The notes: a model not told the origin generated them from the sequence alone. Counted from the stretch's first letter, positions 1 through 7,871 are shown. The stretch is DNA of 32,620 nt from Ruminococcus sp. (GCA_015066665.1 SVNX01000027.1:1-32620), one strand, 5' to 3'. Made by a program: numbers and translations.

Positions 1-228
1 TGCCCTTATTGCAATGCAAAAATGAAATTAGGACAAATAGAAGCCGATAACCTATTATCTTGGAAACCCGATGGCGAAAGAAGCACAGGCGGAACAAGAT
101 GGTCAAAGAGCCCCAATAGCATTGTGTTGGCAAAATACTTTCTATTGGCTCCTGCATCAGTAGATGCCTATTACTGCAAAGAATGTAAGAAAATAATCAT
201 TGATATCTCGGAAGAAACAAATAGGTAA
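1..228 (+). CDS. Small zinc-ribbon protein, C-terminal part (5' end outside window)
   Basis: The reading frame is open from base 1 and ends at TAA 226-228, so the start lies upstream of the window. The visible 75 residues begin with CPYC and carry a second CKEC pair near the C terminus (bases about 172-186), followed by a hydrophobic KKIIIDI strand. Two CxxC pairs about 50 residues apart are what a small zinc ribbon shows. The layout resembles short Firmicutes proteins grouped as a domain of unknown function (I think DUF6487), but I cannot run the comparison. Function is unknown. The DNA is clearly AT-richer than everything to its right (20 of the first 60 bases are G or C), so it may have a different history from gpsA. 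An ATG at 22 is in frame, but starting there would delete the first CxxC. Confidence 0.6.
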   Translation, partial: CPYCNAKMKLGQIEADNLLSWKPDGERSTGGTRWSKSPNSIVLAKYFLLAPASVDAYYCKECKKIIIDISEETNR

Positions 229-378
229 ATCCCAATTTATAGGTGAGATAATCAATCCGGAGAAGAAACGAACTCCTCTTTGCCTATACTTCCATATGCC
301 ACATCTGCGGATTGTTTGTAACGTTTTCTGCTTTCAGAGCACTAACTGTATAGAATTCACTCTAAGGAGGCAATCACT

Positions 379-1395
379 ATGGCTGATATTACCGTACTCG
401 GTTCCGGCGGATTCGGACTTGCACTGGCAGTTATGTGCCAGAGTATGGGTCACAATGTGACCGTCTGGTCGAAATTCCATGAAGAAATTGAAGAGATCCG
501 CACTACCGGTGAGCTTGCCGGCAAGCTGCCGGGCGTGAAAATCCCTGAGGAGATTGTCCTGACGGAGGATATGGAATGCGTCCGTGACAAGGATGTTGTC
601 CTTGTGGGCATCCCTACAAAATTTGTCAGAAGCGTGGCAGAGGAAGCCGCTCCCTATCTGAGCGGGAAAACTGTCATCGTCAACACATCCAAGGGTCTTG
701 AGGGCGGTACCTATAAGCGGATGAGCGAGGTGCTGAAGGAAACCTGCCCCCATAATCCCATTGTTGTACTGACCGGCCCTTCCCATGCCGAAGAGCTGGC
801 ACGCGGCATCCCGACCACAGTGGCACTTGCCTGTGAGGATGTGCAGTATGCAGAATACATTCAGGATATTTTTACCACAAATACCATGCGTCTCTATGTG
901 AATACCGATGTGATCGGCTGCGAGGTAGGCGGTGCCATGAAGAATATCATTGCACTGGCTGCCGGCATCAGTGATGGTCTGGGCTACGGTGACAATACAA
1001 AGGCCGCACTCATGACCAGAGGCATCCATGAGATCTCTGCCCTCGGCAAGGCCATGGGTGCAAGACTCTGGACATTCTCGGGTCTTACGGGCATCGGCGA
1101 TCTGATCGTGACATGTACCAGCATGCACAGCCGCAACCGCAGAGCCGGCATTCTGATCGGACAGGGCGTTTCCGCTGAGGAAGCTGTCAGACAGGTCGGC
1201 ACGGTCGAAGGCTATTATTGCTGCGAGGTCGCCCATGGACTGGCCAAGGAGCTGGGCGTGAGCATGCCCATCACCGATGAGCTGTACCATCTTCTGTTCG
1301 AGGGAGGCAATGCCAAGCAGTCCCTGAAGAAGCTGATGGATCGTCCCAATCGCCACGAATGTGAGGAATACCAGACCTTCAGCAATATCGACTGA
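379..1395 (+). CDS. gpsA: Glycerol-3-phosphate dehydrogenase [NAD(P)+]
   Basis: Cytosolic enzyme that reduces dihydroxyacetone phosphate to sn-glycerol 3-phosphate, the backbone for phospholipid synthesis. The 338-residue product has the usual family length. The N-terminal Rossmann motif is GSGGFG (residues 8-13; the family often has GxGxWG). The NAD-domain stretch NTSKGLEGG is at about 102-110 and GPSHAEELARG at about 133-143. The catalytic lysine is in GGAMKNIIA (Lys188), and the C-terminal substrate domain has GLTGIGDLIVTCTS followed by SRNRRAG. The start is ATG 379, with AAGGAGG at 364-370 placed about 8 bases upstream. No convincing promoter stands out in 229-378; a TATAGA at 349-354 lacks a good -35. 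A hairpin after the stop separates it from the mutY fusion. Confidence 0.95.
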   Translation: MADITVLGSGGFGLALAVMCQSMGHNVTVWSKFHEEIEEIRTTGELAGKLPGVKIPEEIVLTEDMECVRDKDVVLVGIPTKFVRSVAEEAAPYLSGKTVIVNTSKGLEGGTYKRMSEVLKETCPHNPIVVLTGPSHAEELARGIPTTVALACEDVQYAEYIQDIFTTNTMRLYVNTDVIGCEVGGAMKNIIALAAGISDGLGYGDNTKAALMTRGIHEISALGKAMGARLWTFSGLTGIGDLIVTCTSMHSRNRRAGILIGQGVSAEEAVRQVGTVEGYYCCEVAHGLAKELGVSMPITDELYHLLFEGGNAKQSLKKLMDRPNRHECEEYQTFSNID

Positions 1396-1400
1396 TACAG

Positions 1401-1429
1401 ATTTCAGCCCGCACCGGTCGGGCTGAAAT
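1401..1429 (+). terminator. Hairpin between gpsA and mutY, possible attenuating terminator
   Basis: A perfect 11-bp stem (ATTTCAGCCCG 1401-1411 pairing with CGGGCTGAAAT 1419-1429) has a 7-base loop and is followed only by TTGTTT. The short, interrupted T-tract suggests partial termination or an mRNA-stabilising structure. The downstream gene starts 18 bases later with its own ribosome binding site. Confidence 0.55.
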
Positions 1430-1447
1430 TGTTTCCGGAGGGAGTCT

Positions 1448-3055
1448 ATGGAACAAAAATTGAGAGATGAAATTGAACGCTTCACACCATTTACGGAGGA
1501 AGAGGCGGCTGCCAAGGCAGAGCTGCTCCGGCTGATCGATCTGCATGGCGTGCACATTCTGGATCGTGACTGTCCCGACGGACATATCACCTGTTCCGGC
1601 TTCATCATGTCACCGGAGCTGCAGGAGACCGTCATGGCCTATCATCTGATCTATCATTCTGTCGGCTGGACGGGCGGACATGCCGATGGCTGTGCGGATC
1701 TTCTGGGCAATGCACTGCGTGAGGCAAAGGAAGAAACCAGTGCTGTGAAAATCTATCCGCATTCAGTACGCATTTTGTCGATTGATATTCTGCCGGTGCC
1801 GCCCCATGAAAAGAACGGTGTGCCGGTGGAAGCCCATCTGCATTATAATGTGAGCTATGGTCTCATCGCCGAGAAGGATCAGACACTGGCGGCCAAGCCC
1901 GATGAAAACAGGGAAGTGGTCTGGCTGCCTGTGGAGGAGATCGGCATCCACTGCACGGAAGCACATATGATCCCGATCTACAATAAGCTTGTCGAACGTA
2001 TGCGTGCCATTGAAGCGGAAAGAATCGCTGTTTATCCACGGATTGCCGAGCCGCTTCTGGCGTGGTATGAGAAGAACAAGCGGGATCTGCCCTGGCGCAG
2101 GGATCGGGATCCCTATCATGTATGGGTTTCCGAAATCATGCTCCAACAGACCCGTGTGGAAGTGGTCAAGGATTATTATCTGCGGTTCATCGATGAAATT
2201 CCGGATTATGAGTCGCTTGCATTTTTCCCCGAGGATCGGCTGATGAAGCTCTGGGAGGGGATGGGTTACTATAGACGTGTATTCAACATGCAAAGATGCG
2301 CACAACAGATTATGTCGGAGTATAACGGGAGATTTCCACGCAAACACAAGGATGTGCTCAATCTCATCGGTGTGGGTGAATATACAGCCGGTGCCATCTG
2401 CTCCATCTGCTACGGACAGCCCACGCCTGCCATTGACGGCAATGTTCTGCGTGTAATGGCAAGACTGCTGGAGGACTTCCGGAATGTTCTGACCAATCCC
2501 TTCAAGATGGAACTGTCAGTGATGCTGGGGGAAGTCTATAAGAGCGTGGATGACTGCGGCATGCTGACACAGGCACTGATTGAGATCGGTGCAACAGTCT
2601 GCATTCCGAACGGTGCGCCGCATTGCGATGTCTGCCCGCTTGCCGATATCTGTGTGTCAAGGAAGTCGCAGAGTCAGCAGATGCTGCCCATCCGCAAGAA
2701 ATACGTCAAACGCCGTCTGGAGGAGCTGACGATGTTCGTATTCGAATGCGACGGAAAAATTGCCATCCGGCGCCGTCCGAGTGAAGGACTGCTGGCGAAT
2801 ATGTGGGAACTGCCATGGAAGACAGGACATTATTCCGAAAAGCGTGCCGCCGTACAGGCGTTAGCATGGGACTGCCGCGCATATGAGATCGAAAAAATGG
2901 TCGTGCGTAAGCATGTCTTCACGCATCTTGAATGGGATATCCTTGGTGTATTCATGAAGTGCCGCCAGCCCTCCAAACGATTCGTCTGGGTGACACCGGA
3001 AGAGCTGGAGGCGGAGTATTCCCTCCCGACAGCATTCCGATGTGTACTCGATTAA
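1448..3055 (+). CDS. mutY: NUDIX hydrolase domain fused to A/G-specific adenine glycosylase
   Basis: A 535-residue product, much longer than a typical MutY (about 350). Residues 1 to about 190 form a NUDIX domain: a WTGGHADG entry and a box-like REAKEET at about 91-97. The box is GGHADG...ALREAKEETSA (76-99), so the usual first Glu and the terminal Gly of GX5EX7REUXEEXGU are replaced. From about 195 a full MutY follows: LPWRRDRDPYHVWVSEIMLQQT with catalytic Glu229, the helix-hairpin-helix GVGEYTAGAI, and Asp330 in AIDGNVLRV. Iron-sulfur cysteines are 385, 393, 396 and 402, spaced Cx7Cx2Cx5C. A MutT-like C-terminal domain (about 420-535) is expected to read 8-oxoG. Known family role: removes adenine opposite 8-oxoguanine. 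Inferred: the N-terminal domain may cleanse oxidised nucleotides or another nucleoside diphosphate derivative. GGAGGGAG at 1437-1444 supports ATG 1448. Confidence 0.9.
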   Translation: MEQKLRDEIERFTPFTEEEAAAKAELLRLIDLHGVHILDRDCPDGHITCSGFIMSPELQETVMAYHLIYHSVGWTGGHADGCADLLGNALREAKEETSAVKIYPHSVRILSIDILPVPPHEKNGVPVEAHLHYNVSYGLIAEKDQTLAAKPDENREVVWLPVEEIGIHCTEAHMIPIYNKLVERMRAIEAERIAVYPRIAEPLLAWYEKNKRDLPWRRDRDPYHVWVSEIMLQQTRVEVVKDYYLRFIDEIPDYESLAFFPEDRLMKLWEGMGYYRRVFNMQRCAQQIMSEYNGRFPRKHKDVLNLIGVGEYTAGAICSICYGQPTPAIDGNVLRVMARLLEDFRNVLTNPFKMELSVMLGEVYKSVDDCGMLTQALIEIGATVCIPNGAPHCDVCPLADICVSRKSQSQQMLPIRKKYVKRRLEELTMFVFECDGKIAIRRRPSEGLLANMWELPWKTGHYSEKRAAVQALAWDCRAYEIEKMVVRKHVFTHLEWDILGVFMKCRQPSKRFVWVTPEELEAEYSLPTAFRCVLD

Positions 3056-3066
3056 GAGATGCTTGC

Positions 3067-3094
3067 AAAAAAGCCCCCGCTTGGGGGCTTTTTT
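3067..3094. terminator. Bidirectional intrinsic terminator between mutY and sigF
   Basis: The sequence is A6, GCCCCC, GCTT, GGGGGC, T6. It is symmetric, so it has a U-tract in both directions and serves the plus-strand mutY and the minus-strand sigF. The sigF stop codon (TTA on the plus strand, 3093-3095) sits in the tail. Confidence 0.9.
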
Positions 3095-3749
3095 ATTTCA
3101 ATAGTTCCTGCCTGAGCCAGAGCAGGAGTTTTTTCTCACGGCGGGAGACCTGCACCTGCGTCATGGAAAGCTGCCGTGCGGTTTCCACCTGTGTGCAGTT
3201 TTGATAGTACCGCAGCTCAAGAAGCCTGCGGTCATCGGGGGAGAGCAGTGCCAGCATCTGCCGCAGGGCAATCCGGTCACCGATGTTCTCATCCGGTGCT
3301 TCCACCGCAATGTCGATCTGTCCTTCGCCTTCTTCGGGTGAGGTCAGCGAGATCACCGGACTTGCTGCACACAGTGCCATGGATACGTCCTCCGTGCTGA
3401 CGCCCAGACGTTCCGCAAGAAGGCTGATGGGCGGTTCCATGCCCGATTCCTTCAGAAGCTGCTCACGCTGCTGCTGCACCTTCATCGACAGCTCACGCAG
3501 ACCGCGGGAGACATGTACCGTACCGCCGTCCCGGAAGAGCCTCTTGATTTCACCGAGAATCACCGGCACAGCATAGGTGGAAAACTGTACGCCCCGATCG
3601 GTATCAAAGGCCGCTGCCGCCTTGACCAGTCCCTCACAGCCGGCTGAATACAGATCTTCGTAGGGAATGCCGCGGTTCCGGAAACGATTCGCACACAGAT
3701 GCACCAGCCCAAGATTGTCCTCCGCCGAGGGACGCTGCTCACGCTTCAT
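3093..3749 (-). CDS. sigF: RNA polymerase sporulation sigma factor SigF (short N terminus)
   Basis: Forespore-specific sigma factor of the sigma-70 group. Region 2 reads DLYSAGCEGLVKAA, FSTYAVPVILGEIKRL and RDGGTVHVSRGLREL, closely matching SigF/SigG. Region 3 is ISLLAERLGVSTEDV. Region 4 is LELRYYQNCTQVETARQL with the helix-turn-helix end MTQVQVSRREKKLL. The product is 218 residues, against about 255 in Bacillus subtilis. The missing 30-odd residues are the N-terminal stretch before NLGLVHLCANRF. A longer open frame continues upstream to 4034, but it only antiparallels the spoIIAB reading frame and encodes no sigma-like sequence, so ATG at 3749 is the start. It overlaps the end of spoIIAB by 11 bp, implying translational coupling. 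Activity is expected to be held by SpoIIAB until SpoIIAA releases it. Confidence 0.88.
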   Translation of the reverse strand: MKREQRPSAEDNLGLVHLCANRFRNRGIPYEDLYSAGCEGLVKAAAAFDTDRGVQFSTYAVPVILGEIKRLFRDGGTVHVSRGLRELSMKVQQQREQLLKESGMEPPISLLAERLGVSTEDVSMALCAASPVISLTSPEEGEGQIDIAVEAPDENIGDRIALRQMLALLSPDDRRLLELRYYQNCTQVETARQLSMTQVQVSRREKKLLLWLRQELLK

Positions 3750-4188
3750 CCTGTTCCTCGCTGCAGCCGAGCCGGCGGCGCATGGTGAGCGTGGTGCCGT
3801 GGTCGGGCGTGCTGCGGACGTGAAGGGAATCGGTGAATGTCTGCATGATGGCAAAGCCAAGTCCCGCACGGTCTTCTTCCGGTGCAGAGGTGTAGAGCGG
3901 CACCATGGCACGCTCCACATCCCCGATGCCGCAGCCCTTATCCGATACGCGTATGTAGATGACTCGTTCGGGCAGCAGCCGCAGACAGATGGAGACCATG
4001 CCCTCCTTGTGACGATAGCCGTGGACGATGGCATTGGTGACGGCCTCGGAAATGACTGTGCGCAGATCGGCCAGCTCCTGTGCCGTGGGATCTGCCGGAA
4101 TCAGAAAGGCCGAGAGTGCAGCACGGGCAAGTGCTTCGTTGGCAGATACAGCCGGAAAGCTGCATCGGCATTCGTTGAGAATTTTCAT
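3739..4188 (-). CDS. spoIIAB: Anti-sigma F factor (serine kinase) SpoIIAB
   Basis: A GHKL-fold kinase that binds SigF and phosphorylates SpoIIAA. The 149-residue product carries the N box EAVTNAIVHGY (about 48-58), the G1 box VSDKGCGIGDVE (about 81-92), the G2 region RAGLGFAIMQTF (about 107-118) and the late GTTLTMRR. These are the ATP-binding motifs of the HATPase_c anti-sigma family. The start at 4188 overlaps the spoIIAA stop by 4 bases, and its own stop overlaps sigF by 11, so the three genes form one coupled operon in the canonical spoIIAA-AB-AC order. A C-terminal acidic tail (EEQDEA) is seen. Confidence 0.92.
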   Translation of the reverse strand: MKILNECRCSFPAVSANEALARAALSAFLIPADPTAQELADLRTVISEAVTNAIVHGYRHKEGMVSICLRLLPERVIYIRVSDKGCGIGDVERAMVPLYTSAPEEDRAGLGFAIMQTFTDSLHVRSTPDHGTTLTMRRRLGCSEEQDEA

Positions 4189-4517
4189 TGTGCCACCTCC
4201 TGTTCCAGCTCGTTTTTGATGGAGGCCAGCTGTTCCATGCCTGCCAGACGCAGGATGCGGCGGATGTGGGGGGCGGGCCGGAGGAGGATGATCCGCCCGC
4301 CCAGCGGATGGAGAATGCGGTAACGTCCCATGATCAGCCCGATGCCTGAGCTGTCCATGAAGGTGACCTGCCCGAAATCGAGGATCAGTTCGTGGGGATT
4401 GTGGATGAAGATCGCTTCGTCCACTTCCGTCCGCAGAGATCCCATGCTGTGATGGTCCAGTTCGCCGGCCAGCTCGACAAAAAGCCGTGCGTCCGCCGTT
4501 TCATAATGAATTTTCAT
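4185..4517 (-). CDS. spoIIAA: Anti-sigma F factor antagonist SpoIIAA
   Basis: A STAS-domain protein of 110 residues that, when unphosphorylated, displaces SigF from SpoIIAB. The core motif is LILDFGQVTFMDSSGIGLIM (about 44-63); by alignment with the family the second serine, Ser57, is the phosphorylation site. The end LAGMEQLASIKNELEQEV matches the usual C-terminal helix. AGAAAGGAAG lies at 4525-4534 (minus strand), about 7 bases before the ATG. It is the first gene of the operon and reads away from the gene at 4763. Confidence 0.93.
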   Translation of the reverse strand: MKIHYETADARLFVELAGELDHHSMGSLRTEVDEAIFIHNPHELILDFGQVTFMDSSGIGLIMGRYRILHPLGGRIILLRPAPHIRRILRLAGMEQLASIKNELEQEVAQ

Positions 4518-4564
4518 GCTGTTGCTTCCTTTCTGTATGCAGCTTGTCCGCTGCTGTTTTCTCT

Positions 4565-4573
4565 ATTGTAGCA
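4565..4573 (-). promoter_or_regulatory. Extended -10 promoter candidate for the spoIIA operon
   Basis: On the minus strand the sequence reads TGC-TACAAT, an extended -10 element, 48 bases before the spoIIAA start. No good -35 hexamer sits 17 bases upstream, where an A/T-rich run is found. In B. subtilis this operon is driven by sigma H; I cannot see a convincing sigma-H consensus here, so the assignment is tentative. Confidence 0.4.
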
Positions 4574-4698
4574 TATGGAAAAGAAAAAAATTGTCGGAAG
4601 CGGGCAGAGCAGATTTTTTGTTCCTGTTTTTTTATTCTCATTATGCAAAGGGGAGAGGAGAGATGTGCCGGAGAACGGCTTCCCAACCACATTTATGG

Positions 4699-4727
4699 TT
4701 GACGAACCTACGGAATTATGGTATACT
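4699..4727 (+). promoter_or_regulatory. Sigma-A promoter for the 4763 membrane protein and comM
   Basis: TTGACG (4699-4704), a 17-base spacer, and TATACT (4722-4727), with TGG directly before the -10, make a near-consensus vegetative promoter. Transcription would start near 4734, about 30 bases upstream of the GTG start at 4763. Confidence 0.8.
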
Positions 4728-4762
4728 ATTAGCAGAATCAAATTGATTGAGGGGGCAAATCC

Positions 4763-6328
4763 GTGACGAATCCAGATTACGATATTGATACATCCCACTA
4801 TGATGAATGCCTGAATGCCATGCTCCGGCATAAGAACCGGCACCGCATCCGCAGTATCATCATGCTTATTCTGTCCATTACAAATGGCTATTTCCATATC
4901 GCATTCTATGCGAACATCGCGATTGCCGGCATTTACATCGGTGTGTTTTCCATCCTGTATATGCTTGCTGTCATGGTGCTCAGTTTCTTTTCCACTTCCG
5001 ATAAGCCCGTTCTTGTCATTCTGACTGTGGCTATGTATGCACTTGGTCTGTGGTATGCCTATTCCCCCATTTTCGGCGTTCCGCTGCTGATTATGTACGG
5101 TCTGCAGCTCTTTGAATGCCCGAAGGCCGTCTGGCTGAAGAAACAGCCCGGCTATCCCTATTTCAGCGAACGCTTCAATGATCAGCAGAAAATCGCCTTT
5201 CGGGATTATGACTCGACCTACGAGGTCGATGACAATGCCGGTGAGATGAAGGATGTGGCAGGGGAGAAGGACGTTCTTTTTGCCGAAAAAGTCACCATTC
5301 CCGTCGTGCACGATCTGCATGCCATGCCCGAGCTGCTCGAAAAGAGTATTATTCCCCGTCTAAACGAGGTGCCTGCCGCTGCCACCACGCCGCCGCCGCC
5401 CAAGAAGGACATCATTCCGGAGGTCGCCGTGCTCAATGCGCCCGTGCTTGCACCGGTTGAGAAAGTGGAGGACACCATTCCCGATTTTGAAGAGGTGGAA
5501 GCACAGATTGCATCGATGCAGGCGGCTGAAAAGAAGGTGCCCGTCCTTCCCGAGACCGAGGTGCCCATTCTTTCCGAAGAAATTGCATACAAGCCGCAGC
5601 GGCAGCTGGATCCCGTTATGAAGGGAACGGCACAGGTGCATTCCGAGGATACCTCACATTATCAGACATGCCGGGATATTATCCGCAGACATAAGCGGTC
5701 ATATAAAGTCCGCACGATCATTCTGCTGGTGCTCTGCGTGCTGTGTCTGCTGGTATGTGCAATTTTCGACGAGTTTGCCGGAGTCCTGATGGCATTGTTC
5801 CTTTTTGCTGCGGGCTATTTTTCGGTTTCGGATAAACCTGTTACCATTGCCATTATGCTTGTGATGTGTCTCTTTGGCATGATCGATGTTTCTGCCATTG
5901 CCATACCGCTGCTGATTATGTATGCGCTGCAGCTGACGGAATGCCGCAAGGCAATCTGGGTGAAGCAGCAGCCCGGCTATCCCTATTTTAACGAACGCTT
6001 CAATGAGCAGCTCCGGACGTCTTTCCAGGAATATGAAGCCGATCATCCGCTGAATGCAGCATCCGGTGAAGTGAAGTTTGAGCCGGTCGGGACACAGCCC
6101 GTCCCCTCAAAAACCGTACGTCCCAAGAAGACAGCACCTCTGCCCGTGCAGCCGGCCGGAGTGCCCCTGACACCGGTACAGGATGTACCGTCCGTTTCGG
6201 AGATTCCCGCACCCGTCTGGGATGTGCCGGATCCCGTCATGGATACCAGCATGATCACTTCCGATTTCCCCGAGATCAACGGTGAAATTCCGGATCTGCC
6301 CGATATTCCCGATATCCCCAAAATCTGA
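4763..6328 (+). CDS. Membrane protein with two copies of one multi-span module
   Basis: Unrecognised 521-residue protein. GTG start at 4763, chosen for GAGGGGG at 4749-4755. The sequence contains the same module twice. Copy A runs from about residue 9 to 151 and copy B from about 296 to 428. Each opens with DTSHY and a basic stretch (RHKNRHRIR / RRHKRSYKVR), has about four hydrophobic segments with SDKPV between them, then GVPLLIMYGLQL / AIPLLIMYALQL, a TEC/FEC-x-KA-W turn and the end QPGYPYF-x-ERFN. After each copy comes a long acidic, proline-rich stretch with no obvious fold (about 152-295 and 430-521), the last ending in repeated P-D-I/L units. The layout suggests two membrane-embedded bundles joined by a flexible soluble arm. 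It stands 20 bp upstream of comM and may share its transcript. No function is proposed. Confidence 0.8.
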   Translation: MTNPDYDIDTSHYDECLNAMLRHKNRHRIRSIIMLILSITNGYFHIAFYANIAIAGIYIGVFSILYMLAVMVLSFFSTSDKPVLVILTVAMYALGLWYAYSPIFGVPLLIMYGLQLFECPKAVWLKKQPGYPYFSERFNDQQKIAFRDYDSTYEVDDNAGEMKDVAGEKDVLFAEKVTIPVVHDLHAMPELLEKSIIPRLNEVPAAATTPPPPKKDIIPEVAVLNAPVLAPVEKVEDTIPDFEEVEAQIASMQAAEKKVPVLPETEVPILSEEIAYKPQRQLDPVMKGTAQVHSEDTSHYQTCRDIIRRHKRSYKVRTIILLVLCVLCLLVCAIFDEFAGVLMALFLFAAGYFSVSDKPVTIAIMLVMCLFGMIDVSAIAIPLLIMYALQLTECRKAIWVKQQPGYPYFNERFNEQLRTSFQEYEADHPLNAASGEVKFEPVGTQPVPSKTVRPKKTAPLPVQPAGVPLTPVQDVPSVSEIPAPVWDVPDPVMDTSMITSDFPEINGEIPDLPDIPDIPKI

Positions 6329-6347
6329 TGAAAGAAAGTGATACAGG

Positions 6348-7871
6348 ATGTTTTCCGTCATCAACAGCATCGGCCTGTTCGGCATGAATGCGTTTCCTGT
6401 GACTGTGGAAGCCGAGGTGACCTCAGGACATCCCCAGTTCGATATCAGCGGCCTGCCGGATGCCGTCATCCGTGAGAGCCGTGAGCGTGTCCGCAGTGCC
6501 GTGCTTTCGGCCAGAGTGCCCTTCCCCAAGGGCAGGGTACTGGTGAATCTGGCACCTGCGGATGTGAAGAAAACCGGTTCTTCTTTTGATCTTGCCATTT
6601 TTGTGGCACTGATGCAGTCCATAGGCGTGCTCCGGATGGATTTGTCCCACTGCATTTTCGCCGGTGAGCTGGGTCTCAACGGCGGCATCTACAGCATCAA
6701 GGGCGTGCTGTCCGTGACGATGCTCGCAAAGAAGAACGGCTTCCGTGAGATCTATGTCCCCATGGGCAATGTCAGAGAGGCAGCCGTCATTGACGGCATT
6801 GCGGTTTACGGCATCAACACCGTCACAGAGCTGCTCCATCATCTCTGCGGCCAGAAACGTCTGCAGCCCGCCCCTCTGACCGTTCCTGAAGCCACCTATG
6901 CCGAGAATGTTCTCGACTTCCGTGATGTGCGCGGTCAGCACAAGGCCAGATGCGGCATGGAACTGGCTGCTGCGGGCGGGCATAATATCCTTCTGGTCGG
7001 CAGTCCGGGCAGCGGCAAGAGCATGCTTGCCGGACGTCTGCCATCCATTCTCCCGAAGATGAACCGTGCGGAGATCCTCGAGACCACCAATATGTATTCC
7101 GTTGCCGGACAGCTTTCGGCGGAGCATCCGCTCATCACAGAGCGGCCGTTCCGTTCGCCCCATCATACGGTTTCGGCGGCCGGACTCATCGGCGGCGGCA
7201 GCATTCCGGCACCCGGCGAGATTTCCATGGCACACAACGGCGTGCTCTTCCTTGATGAGCTGGCGGAATTTGACCGCTCGACTCTCGAGATCCTGCGTCA
7301 GCCCCTCGAGACCCGTGAGGTGACCATCTCCCGTGCAGCGGGCACGGCAGTCTATCCCTGCAGCATCATGCTCGTGGCGGCCATGAATCCCTGCCCCTGC
7401 GGCTACTTTGGTTCGACACAGAAAAAGTGCATCTGCAATCCCAAGCAGGTGCAGCGGTATCTCTCCCGTATTTCCGGCCCGCTGCTCGATCGTTTTGATC
7501 TGCACATCGATGTCGATCCCGTGCCCTATGAGGCATTGTCCTCCGATAAGGTGCCCGAATCCTCCGCTGAGGTGCGTGAACGTGTCGAGGCAGCCCGTGA
7601 CAGACAGAAGGCACGCTTCAAGGGAACGGACATCCACTGCAATGCCATGATCCCCGACAGACTCCTTGGTGAGTTCTGCCATCTGGACAGTGCGGCATCC
7701 GATATGCTGAAGATGGTGTATGAGCGGTTCGGACTCAGTGCCCGCACCCATGTGCGTCTGCAGAAGGTGGCGCTCTCCTCCGCCGATCTCCACGGACGGG
7801 ATACGGTACAGAAGGCGGACATCGCCACGGCCGTACAGTTCAGGGGACTCGACAGCAAGTATCTCCGGTAA
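6348..7871 (+). CDS. comM: ComM/YifB-family Mg-chelatase-like AAA+ ATPase
   Basis: A cytosolic 507-residue ATPase. In naturally competent bacteria ComM is a hexameric helicase that promotes branch migration during recombination of incoming DNA. Its role in Clostridia is inferred only. Domains: an N-terminal Lon-protease-like ChlI domain (about 1-170, with LPDAVIRESRERVRSA and LAPADVKKTGSSFDL), then the AAA+ module with Walker A GSPGSGKS (218-225), the PFRSPHHTVS segment and Walker B GVLFLDELAEF. The cysteine cluster is NPCPCGYFG...CICNP (Cys349, 351, 361, 363), typical of the family. It ends in the C-terminal Mg_chelatase helical domain. Length is normal for the family. The ribosome binding site is weak (GAAAGTGAT-like), so translation may depend on the upstream gene. 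Confidence 0.9.
   Translation: MFSVINSIGLFGMNAFPVTVEAEVTSGHPQFDISGLPDAVIRESRERVRSAVLSARVPFPKGRVLVNLAPADVKKTGSSFDLAIFVALMQSIGVLRMDLSHCIFAGELGLNGGIYSIKGVLSVTMLAKKNGFREIYVPMGNVREAAVIDGIAVYGINTVTELLHHLCGQKRLQPAPLTVPEATYAENVLDFRDVRGQHKARCGMELAAAGGHNILLVGSPGSGKSMLAGRLPSILPKMNRAEILETTNMYSVAGQLSAEHPLITERPFRSPHHTVSAAGLIGGGSIPAPGEISMAHNGVLFLDELAEFDRSTLEILRQPLETREVTISRAAGTAVYPCSIMLVAAMNPCPCGYFGSTQKKCICNPKQVQRYLSRISGPLLDRFDLHIDVDPVPYEALSSDKVPESSAEVRERVEAARDRQKARFKGTDIHCNAMIPDRLLGEFCHLDSAASDMLKMVYERFGLSARTHVRLQKVALSSADLHGRDTVQKADIATAVQFRGLDSKYLR

Noticed and set aside
200-460. A small plus-strand open frame between the zinc-ribbon gene and gpsA
   Set aside because: Overlaps the end of one gene and the start of another in a different frame and has no ribosome binding site.
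334-1635. A 433-codon minus-strand open frame across gpsA and the start of mutY
   Set aside because: Crosses the gpsA-mutY hairpin and both real starts; antisense shadow.
3749-4034. N-terminal extension of SigF in the longer open frame
   Set aside because: It overlaps spoIIAB in another frame and has no sigma-factor sequence; the start at 3749 gives the expected coupled overlap.
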